Source of the DNA: an uncultured Ideonella sp. | GTDB taxonomy: Bacteria; Pseudomonadota; Gammaproteobacteria; Burkholderiales; Burkholderiaceae | Direction of reading: 5' to 3' | Assembly: GCA_946479475.1 (NCBI GenBank) | Contig: CAMLGG010000079.1 | Span: 1-19,443 of the forward strand | Length of the DNA stretch: 19,443 nucleotides | Shown: positions 1-5,520 of the stretch, one piece after another | How the letters are laid out: every line of letters begins with the position of its first letter | How positions within the stretch are numbered: the first letter of the stretch is position 1 | Made by a program: the position numbers and the translations under genes | Notes under the pieces: generated by a model | Database searches by the model: none | Told to the model about the DNA's origin: nothing | The model's input: only the letters and a program-made list of their open reading frames with translations

Positions 1-26
1 AGGCTTTGGCCTGAGAGGTCCGCCCG

Positions 27-458
27 TCACTGCCCCAGTGCCTTTACCGGGGCCGAGACCTGCAGCGTTTCCTTGCGCCCGCCCTGGCCTTCGATGGTGA
101 GCGTGAGCGGCACGCTGTCGCCGGCCTTGAGCTGCTGCTTCAGGCCCATCAGCATGACGTGGTAGCCGCCGGGCTTGAGTTCGACGGCCTTGCCCGCCGG
201 CAGCTCGAGCGAGGGGACGGCGCCCATCTTCATCACGCCGCCGTCCATCTTCATCTCGTGCACCTCCACGGTCGCGGCGACCGGCGAGCTCACGGCGACC
301 AGCTTGCCGCCCTCGGCCGAGGTGATGCGCATGAAGGCGCCGGAGGCCTGCTGTTGCGGGACGGTGCCGCGCACCCAGGCATCGGCGACGGTCGTGGCGG
401 CGTGCGCCGCGCCGAAGGCGCCGCACAGCGCGGCGGCGAGAAAGGCATTCAGCTTCAT
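27..458 (-). CDS. PCu(A)C family periplasmic copper chaperone
   Basis: A 143-residue exported protein. Residues 1-20 form a signal peptide (basic start, hydrophobic core, AHA before the likely cleavage). The mature part carries the exact copper-binding spacing of the family: H67, ten residues, M78, twenty-one residues, H100, one residue, M102. Extra methionines at 69, 71, 76 and 104 surround the site. PCu(A)C proteins bind Cu(I) in the periplasm and pass it on, classically toward the CuA centre of cytochrome oxidase. The start at 458 is chosen because an AGGAG ribosome site (468-464) lies five bases upstream and the signal peptide begins there; the open frame extends further upstream but with no plausible protein. 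It is the last gene of a same-strand group with the barrel-like protein (475-1455) and the DUF2946 protein (1551-1931), which fits copper handling. Confidence 0.95.
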   Translation of the reverse strand: MKLNAFLAAALCGAFGAAHAATTVADAWVRGTVPQQQASGAFMRITSAEGGKLVAVSSPVAATVEVHEMKMDGGVMKMGAVPSLELPAGKAVELKPGGYHVMLMGLKQQLKAGDSVPLTLTIEGQGGRKETLQVSAPVKALGQ

Positions 459-474
459 GTTTTCTCCTTGGCTT

Positions 475-1455
475 TCAGAACGAATGGGTCCAGCCGGCGG
501 CGAGGCTGGCTCGGGGGACGAGCTGCACGCCGTTGACGTGCTGAAGGATAGGCACCTGGACGAAACCGTAGAGCACGTCGTCATGGCCCAGGGAAACGCT
601 GGCGCCGGGCGACAGGCTGACGCTCGTGCTGCCGCTGTTGTCGGGCTCCGCCTCTGCGCCCCTGTCCCGGCCACGCCAACTCGCGTTCGCCTGCAGCAGC
701 AGGCTCCACGCCGGCGACATGGCATGCGCCCATCCCGCCGAAAGGTCGAACCGATCGCCAGGCCGGTAGCCATCGCTCTCGCCGAACGCATGGGTCCACG
801 TGGCCTGGAGGTTCAGCGCGTCGCCGAAGCCGAGCACCCAGCGAGCCGAAGCACCGAGCACCGTGGCCGTCGTGCCGGTGCCGGGTTGCAGGGCTCGCTC
901 CGCCACCGAGCCATCGGCATTGGCGACATCGTGGCTGCCGGTCGGCAGTTGCAGGCCGCCCGTGAGCGCCCAGGCGAAGTCGCCCTCCGGGCTCGCAGGC
1001 GCCTGCCAGCGCGCCAGAGCCTGCACGTCGCCCACGCGGTTGAAGTGCCAGCGCTCGCGCGCGCCGAGTTCGCCGGTCTCCTCGTCGAGGACGTCGTGCA
1101 CATGGTCGCGATGCAGCAGCGGCAGGCGCAGGGCGAAGGACCATCGAGGGCTGAGCGCGTAGTCCAGGGTCGTCACGAGGTTGGTGCCGCGGGTATGGTG
1201 CTCGACGGCCTCTTCATCCTCGGGCAGTTGGCCGGGCGAGATGGCGTGGTCGCCGTGGCGCAGGCGATCCTGGGTGATGGACTCCAGGCGCAGGTCGGCG
1301 CTCCAGCCTTCGCGCTCCCAGGTGCCGAGGGCGAAGCGGTCGTTGAGCAGGTTGCAGAAGGCGGCGCCGCAAGAGGCGTGCGCCAGCGGGGCAGAGAGAA
1401 ACGCCAGGGCGGCGGCGAGTGCGCGCGGCCGACCGAGGCAGGCAGGAGACTGCAT
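475..1455 (-). CDS. Putative outer-membrane beta-barrel protein of a copper-linked locus
   Basis: A 326-residue protein with a signal peptide (about residues 1-27, ending LAHA). The mature N-terminus begins SCGAAFC, giving a Cys-X4-Cys pair at 29 and 34. The rest alternates short amphipathic strands with polar turns (for example WSFALRLPL, DFAWALTGGLQLP, WSLLLQANASW) and ends in phenylalanine, as bacterial outer-membrane barrels do for BAM recognition. I do not recognise a named family. Its place between a DUF2946 protein and a copper chaperone, 16 bases from the latter, suggests one operon and a role in metal passage or sensing; that is inference. The ATG at 1455 is chosen because the signal peptide starts there; the ribosome site is weak. 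The open frame continues upstream without recognisable protein. Confidence 0.8.
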   Translation of the reverse strand: MQSPACLGRPRALAAALAFLSAPLAHASCGAAFCNLLNDRFALGTWEREGWSADLRLESITQDRLRHGDHAISPGQLPEDEEAVEHHTRGTNLVTTLDYALSPRWSFALRLPLLHRDHVHDVLDEETGELGARERWHFNRVGDVQALARWQAPASPEGDFAWALTGGLQLPTGSHDVANADGSVAERALQPGTGTTATVLGASARWVLGFGDALNLQATWTHAFGESDGYRPGDRFDLSAGWAHAMSPAWSLLLQANASWRGRDRGAEAEPDNSGSTSVSLSPGASVSLGHDDVLYGFVQVPILQHVNGVQLVPRASLAAGWTHSF

Positions 1456-1550
1456 GGGTTCACTTTCGTCGATCTTCCCGCCGCCGCGTCGAGCGTCGGG
1501 CAGGCGGGCGAATGCCGGACCGGCGCGTCGCGCCGGGACACGAGGGGATG

Positions 1551-1931
1551 TCAGGCGATCGACGGAGGCCCGCGGGGCCGCGAGGAGGCCCAGGCAAACA
1601 AGGGCCGGGGCGCAGCGCCGAACAGGCGGGGCGGGCCCTCGCGCGGCACTGAGGATGGCAGGGCGACCGGCGCCGGCGCAGGCAGCAAGGCAGCGCCGGC
1701 GAGGCTGCACAACGGGCAATGGTCGAGGTGCGCGTCGGCCAGCACCGGCGCGGGCGACTCGCCGCCCGTCGTCACGCGCTTGAGGCCGGCGGGGGTGCAG
1801 ACCTCGGCCAGCGCCGCGCTGCCCGTTGCATGCGCCAGCAGGCGCGAGACCGTCGGCATCAGCGCGAGCGCGGCGATCGCCAGCAGGGCGACGACGGTTA
1901 GCTCGCGGAGGTGGCGGCGCAGGGTCAGCAC
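1551..1931 (-). CDS. DUF2946 family protein, predicted exported or membrane-anchored
   Basis: A 126-residue protein with one hydrophobic segment near residues 11-30, so probably membrane-anchored or secreted. It shows the family landmarks: AEVCTPAGL, then DHCPLCSL, and a C-terminal APRPLFAWA stretch. DUF2946 proteins often sit beside copper or TonB-dependent transport genes and their HCPxC motif looks metal-binding, but no activity is established. The start is a GTG; an in-frame TAG four codons upstream excludes a longer form. It lies 95 bases upstream of the barrel-like gene on the same strand and is probably the first gene of the copper set. Only 38 bases separate its start from the divergent ruvB start, so the two promoters must overlap each other or the genes. 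Confidence 0.85.
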   Translation of the reverse strand: MLTLRRHLRELTVVALLAIAALALMPTVSRLLAHATGSAALAEVCTPAGLKRVTTGGESPAPVLADAHLDHCPLCSLAGAALLPAPAPVALPSSVPREGPPRLFGAAPRPLFAWASSRPRGPPSIA

Positions 1932-1957
1932 GGGCGCATTCTAGGTTTCGCCCCGGC

Positions 1958-1963
1958 GATAAT
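1958..1963 (+). promoter_or_regulatory. Candidate -10 element of ruvB
   Basis: The hexamer GATAAT matches five of six bases of the sigma-70 -10 consensus and ends six bases before the ruvB ATG. Transcription would start at or next to the start codon. No Shine-Dalgarno-like sequence lies between it and the ATG. No good -35 hexamer is visible at the usual spacing. Confidence 0.4.
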
Positions 1964-1969
1964 CGCTGT

Positions 1970-3040
1970 ATGTCCATCCAGACCGACGACTTCGGCCTGC
2001 CCGAGCGCCCGGCGGCGCCGCGCATCGTCACCGCCAGCCCGTCATCGCCGCAGGAGGAGGCGCTCGAACGCGCACTTCGCCCGAAGGGCCTGGCGGAGTA
2101 CGTCGGCCAGGCCAAGGCCCGCGAGCAGCTCGAGATCTTCATCGGCGCGGCCCGCAAGCGCAGCGAGGCGCTCGACCACGTGCTGCTCTTCGGCCCGCCG
2201 GGGCTGGGCAAGACCACCCTCTCGCACATCATCGCCAACGAGCTGGGCGTCAATCTGCGCCAGACGAGCGGCCCGGTGCTCGAGAAGCCCAAGGACCTGG
2301 CGGCCATCCTGACCAACCTCGAGCGGCACGACGTGCTCTTCATCGACGAGATCCACCGCCTGTCGCCGGTCGTCGAGGAGATCCTGTATCCCGCGCTGGA
2401 GGACTACCAGATCGACATCATGATCGGCGAGGGCCCCGCGGCGCGCTCGATCAAGCTGGACCTGCAGCCGTTCACGCTCGTGGGCGCCACCACGCGCGCG
2501 GGCATGCTCACCAACCCGCTGCGCGACCGCTTCGGCATCGTCGCGCGGCTGGAGTTCTACACGCCGGAGGAGCTGGCCCGCATCGTCAGCCGCTCGGCCG
2601 GCCTGCTGGAGGCCCCGATCGACCCGGGCGGCGCGATGGAGATCGCCCGCCGCTCGCGCGGCACGCCCCGCATCGCCAACCGGCTGCTGCGCCGGGTGCG
2701 CGACTACGCCGACGTGAAAGGCAGCGGCCACATCGACAAGCCCACGGCCGATGCGGCGCTGAAGATGCTCGACGTCGACCCGGTGGGCTTCGACGTGATG
2801 GACCGCAAGCTGCTCGAAGCGGTGGTGCATCGCTTCGATGGCGGCCCGGTCGGGCTGGACAACGTGGCGGCCGCCATCGGCGAGGAGCCGGGCACCATCG
2901 AGGACGTGATCGAGCCCTACCTGATCCAGCAGGGCTTCCTGCAGCGCACGCCGCGGGGCCGGGTGGCCACGCTGATGGCCTACCGGCACCTGGGCATTGC
3001 GCCGCCGCAGCGCGGCTCCGACCTTTTCGACGCGGGTTGA
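1970..3040 (+). CDS. ruvB: Holliday junction branch migration helicase subunit RuvB
   Basis: A 356-residue AAA+ ATPase of normal family length. RuvB forms hexameric rings that, loaded by RuvA, drive branch migration of Holliday junctions in recombination and repair; RuvC then resolves them. Seen in the sequence: Walker A GPPGLGKT (75-82), Walker B LFIDE (123-127), sensor 1 GATTRAG (172-178), the PLRDRFG element carrying the arginine finger (183-189), sensor-2 region [13 protein letters not shown] (230-242), and the C-terminal winged-helix domain with [15 protein letters not shown] (291-305). ATG 1970 is chosen because upstream in-frame codons give no RuvB-like sequence and a -10 hexamer sits just before it. 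ruvA and ruvC are not in the window; the upstream neighbour is divergent, so ruvB is not co-transcribed with ruvA from that side. Confidence 0.98.
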   Translation: MSIQTDDFGLPERPAAPRIVTASPSSPQEEALERALRPKGLAEYVGQAKAREQLEIFIGAARKRSEALDHVLLFGPPGLGKTTLSHIIANELGVNLRQTSGPVLEKPKDLAAILTNLERHDVLFIDEIHRLSPVVEEILYPALEDYQIDIMIGEGPAARSIKLDLQPFTLVGATTRAGMLTNPLRDRFGIVARLEFYTPEELARIVSRSAGLLEAPIDPGGAMEIARRSRGTPRIANRLLRRVRDYADVKGSGHIDKPTADAALKMLDVDPVGFDVMDRKLLEAVVHRFDGGPVGLDNVAAAIGEEPGTIEDVIEPYLIQQGFLQRTPRGRVATLMAYRHLGIAPPQRGSDLFDAG

Positions 3041-3147
3041 ATCGCCAGGACGCAACGGCGGCGCCGGCAAGGACATGCCGCCCGCGTTCAGGCTAGGGGC
3101 TCGCTCCCGTCGCGCGGGGCCACTAGATTGGCGGGCGTCGATCTTCC

Positions 3148-3151
3148 GGAG
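3148..3151 (+). promoter_or_regulatory. Ribosome binding site favouring the TTG start of the HAF-repeat gene
   Basis: GGAG lies eight bases before TTG 3160, an ideal distance. The in-frame ATGs at 3175 and 3181 would be 23 and 29 bases away. This is why the TTG start is preferred. Confidence 0.5.
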
Positions 3152-3159
3152 TCCACATC

Positions 3160-4242
3160 TTGATCAAGCCGCCAATGCACATGTACACCCTCGCCGCCGC
3201 CAGCCTGCTGGCACTGGCCACCGGGGCCCAGGCCACGGTCTATGACTGCAAGCCGCTGGCCGTCGAAGGGAACTCGCCCTTCTCGAACGGCGCCGCGATC
3301 AATGCCAAGGGCCAGGTGGCGGGCGTGTCGCGGTTCGCGGACCGCAACGCCAATTCCGCTGCGCTGTGGAAGAGGCCGAACCGCTCGCAGGACCTGGCCG
3401 ACTCCTTCGCCGAGGAGACCGAGTCCTCCGATGCCAGGGGCCTGAACGACCGCGGCCAGGTGGTGGGCTCGGTGGACTTCCCCTGCAACGAGACCTGCAA
3501 AGGTGACCAGCCGGTGCTGTGGGAGGACGGGGTGCCCTCCCTGCTGCCCACGCTGCCCGGCACGGGTTCGGCACAAGCGAACGCCATCAACCGCAAAGGG
3601 CGCATCGTCGGCCAGAACTTCGGCGACGTCACCCACGCCGTGTTGTGGCGCGACGGCCAGGCCATCGACCTCGGCACCCTGGCCCCCAAGGACCAGCAGG
3701 CCCTGACCAACAGCCGCGCCCGGGCCATCAATGGCGACAACGTCGCGGTGGGCAGCAGCCAGATCGAGCCCGGCGGCCTGGAGCAGGCCGTCCGCTGGAG
3801 CCCGAAGGGGCACATCACCAATCTCGGGACGCTGCCGGGCGGGTGGGGGTCCGAGGCGACGTCGATCAACGGCGCGGGCACCATCGTGGGGTCCAGCCAC
3901 ATCTCGGGCGGCTACCACGGCCATGCGGTGGCCTGGCAGGATGGGCAGATCATCGACCTGGGCACGCTCACCGAGGGCGCCGACAGCAGCGCGGGGGCCA
4001 TCAACGACAACGGCACCGTGGTCGGCGGCGAGTGGCTCGGCGAGTACTACGCCGCGCTGGTCTGGCCGAGCATCCACGAGCCACCGCAGGCTCTCAAGCC
4101 CCTGGTGGCCAACCTTTGCGGTGGAGCGAACGACGACTTCGCGCTCGACTACGCCACCGCGATCAACACCAGCGGAGTCATCGTCGTCAACGGCTACAAG
4201 GGCGGGGTCGGCTGGGCCGGGTTCGTGCTGACCCCGCGTTGA
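3160..4242 (+). CDS. Exported HAF-repeat protein
   Basis: A 360-residue protein with a signal peptide (hydrophobic core about 10-21, likely cleavage after GAQA at 22-25). The mature part contains seven copies of a repeat of roughly 46 residues with the core pattern A-I-N-x-x-G-x-x-V-G, beginning near residues 46, 94, 142, 189, 235, 280 and 334. Several copies also show the W-x-D-G-x-x-x-D-L-G-T-L segment of the HAF extracellular repeat family. Such proteins are predicted to fold as beta-propeller-like secreted or surface proteins; their function is unknown. Cysteines occur at 30, 109, 113 and 320. There is no C-terminal sorting signal or membrane segment. It is followed after 54 bases by a sigma factor, with two hairpins between, so it may be a separate transcript. 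A shortened paralogue lies at 10485-11006. ATG 3175 and 3181 are alternative starts. Confidence 0.85.
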   Translation: MIKPPMHMYTLAAASLLALATGAQATVYDCKPLAVEGNSPFSNGAAINAKGQVAGVSRFADRNANSAALWKRPNRSQDLADSFAEETESSDARGLNDRGQVVGSVDFPCNETCKGDQPVLWEDGVPSLLPTLPGTGSAQANAINRKGRIVGQNFGDVTHAVLWRDGQAIDLGTLAPKDQQALTNSRARAINGDNVAVGSSQIEPGGLEQAVRWSPKGHITNLGTLPGGWGSEATSINGAGTIVGSSHISGGYHGHAVAWQDGQIIDLGTLTEGADSSAGAINDNGTVVGGEWLGEYYAALVWPSIHEPPQALKPLVANLCGGANDDFALDYATAINTSGVIVVNGYKGGVGWAGFVLTPR

Positions 4243-4250
4243 CCGCGGGG
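4232..4250 (+). terminator. Hairpin across the HAF-repeat stop codon
   Basis: CCCCGCG (4232-4238) pairs with CGCGGGG (4244-4250) around a five-base loop containing the stop codon. There is no T-run directly after it. Confidence 0.3.
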
Positions 4251-4263
4251 CCACGGATTCGGG

Positions 4264-4287
4264 GCCGGCGCCGCAGGCCGGCTCTTT
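4264..4287 (+). terminator. Hairpin with short T-rich tail upstream of the sigma factor (terminator or attenuator)
   Basis: GCCGGC (4264-4269) pairs with GCCGGC (4277-4282) around a seven-base loop and is followed by TCTTT. It ends nine bases before the sigma factor ATG, so it could terminate the HAF-repeat transcript or limit expression and translation of the sigma gene. Confidence 0.35.
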
Positions 4288-4296
4288 GCTCACACA

Positions 4297-4905
4297 ATGG
4301 CGGGCAAGCCGACCCTGCAGTTGCCCTTGACCGCCTCCCCGGACCTCGACGACGCCCAGCTGATCGAGCGCTGCCGCGCCGGCGACGCCACGGCCTGGCG
4401 CGCCCTGGTCTCGCGCTACCAGCGCCTGGTGCACGCGATCGTCATCCGCATGGGCCTGGACGAGCACGTGGCGGCGGACGTCTTCCAGGCCGTGTTCGAG
4501 AAGCTGATGCGCCACATCGGCGGCCTGCGCGAGCCGGACCGGCTGCAGGCCTGGATCGTCACCACCGCCAAGCGCGAGGGCCTCGCCGCACGCCGCGCCG
4601 GCCAGCGCCACGTGTCGATGAGCCGGGCCGACGACGCCGACCCCGAGGCGCACGAAGAGTGGGACATCGCCGACGAATCCCCGCGTGCCGAACAACAGCT
4701 GGAAGAACTGCAGCAGTTGCACCGCCTGCGCCTCGCCCTGGACCGGATCGACGAACGCTGCCGCGAGCTGCTGCTGCTCGTCTTCCGCGACGAGGACGAG
4801 CGCCTGGGCTACGATGAAGTCGGCCGCCGGCTGGGCCTGCCGGTGGGCAGCATCGGGCCGACGCGCTCGCGCTGCCTGGGCAAATTGCGCAAGCTGCTGC
4901 CGTGA
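4297..4905 (+). CDS. ECF-like sigma-70 family RNA polymerase sigma factor
   Basis: A 202-residue protein with the two-domain plan of extracytoplasmic-function sigma factors. Region 2 spans about 21-102 (DDAQLIERCRAGD, then ALVSRYQRLVHAIV and DVFQAVFEKLMRHI). An acidic linker follows (110-135). Region 4 spans about 140-200 with a helix-turn-helix (LGYDEVGRRLGLPVGSIGPTRSRCLGKL). It should direct RNA polymerase to a small set of promoters. No zinc-finger anti-sigma or membrane anti-sigma gene follows; instead come a 188-residue protein (49 bases downstream), a TPR-CHAT protease and an S8 protease. The ribosome site is weak and a hairpin precedes the ATG, suggesting low or controlled expression. 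The likely activation route, release from a protease-cleaved partner, is inference from gene order. Confidence 0.9.
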   Translation: MAGKPTLQLPLTASPDLDDAQLIERCRAGDATAWRALVSRYQRLVHAIVIRMGLDEHVAADVFQAVFEKLMRHIGGLREPDRLQAWIVTTAKREGLAARRAGQRHVSMSRADDADPEAHEEWDIADESPRAEQQLEELQQLHRLRLALDRIDERCRELLLLVFRDEDERLGYDEVGRRLGLPVGSIGPTRSRCLGKLRKLLP

Positions 4906-4953
4906 TGGCCCGCATCACTTGTATTTGGCGGTGAGTGCCGCGCTCTGTCTCGC

Positions 4954-5520
4954 ATGGTTGCCGAACCCGCCCCCGACCCGCTGAAGCAGCTCACCGACGA
5001 GCAGCTGCTCGAGCGCCTGCCCCGTGCCGCTGCGCTGCCCGACGCCCCGGCCGACTGGGTGCAGCGCGCCGTCGCCGCCTGGCAGCCGCCTCTCGGCGCG
5101 CGCCTGTCCGAGGCTGCGCATGGGCTGCGCGAGCGGGTGCAGGCCTTGCTGAAGTTCGACAGCTGGGCCACCGCTGCGCTGGCCGCCGGCCTGCGCTCCA
5201 CCGGCAGCTCGGCGACCCGGCAGCTGGTCTTCAGCGCCGAGGGCCGCGATGTGGACCTCAGGATCGCCCCGGCCGAAGGCCCGCTGTTCACGCTGAGCGG
5301 CCAGGTCCTGGGCCCCGACGAGGCGGGGGCCGTGATGCTGCAACCCGAAGCGGCCGGCGCCTCCCCGCAGGAGGCGTCGCTGGATGCCTTCGGCGAGTTC
5401 CACCTGCCCGGCGTCGCCCCCGGCCGCTATCGCCTGAGCCTGCTGCTGTCCGCGCAGGAGCTGGTGCTGCCGGTCTTCGAAGTCGGCGGTCCGGCCGGCC
5501 AGGATGGCGAAGCCGGCTGA
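4954..5520 (+). CDS. Protein with carboxypeptidase-regulatory-like beta domain, possible sigma or protease partner
   Basis: A 188-residue protein with no signal peptide or membrane segment, so likely cytoplasmic. Residues 10-70 look helical (LKQLTDEQLLERL, ADWVQRAVAAW, then LSEAAHGLRERVQALLKF). Residues about 88-177 are strand-rich; LSGQVLGPDEAGAVMLQP followed by LDAFGEFHLPGVAPGRYRL matches the pattern of carboxypeptidase-regulatory / transthyretin-like domains (a G-x-V strand, then D-x-x-G-x-F-x-x-x-x-V-x-P-G-x-Y-x-L). I do not know a specific function. It lies between the sigma factor and the CHAT protease and overlaps the protease gene by 17 bases, so the two are probably co-translated. 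A role as sigma-holding protein, protease substrate or recruiting subunit is inference. ATG 4954 has no clear ribosome site; no better in-frame start is evident. Confidence 0.75.
   Translation: MVAEPAPDPLKQLTDEQLLERLPRAAALPDAPADWVQRAVAAWQPPLGARLSEAAHGLRERVQALLKFDSWATAALAAGLRSTGSSATRQLVFSAEGRDVDLRIAPAEGPLFTLSGQVLGPDEAGAVMLQPEAAGASPQEASLDAFGEFHLPGVAPGRYRLSLLLSAQELVLPVFEVGGPAGQDGEAG

Noticed and set aside
3088..4722. Long minus-strand open frame (544 codons) antisense to the HAF-repeat and sigma genes
   Set aside because: No recognisable domain, and the plus strand has clear HAF repeats and sigma regions 2 and 4.
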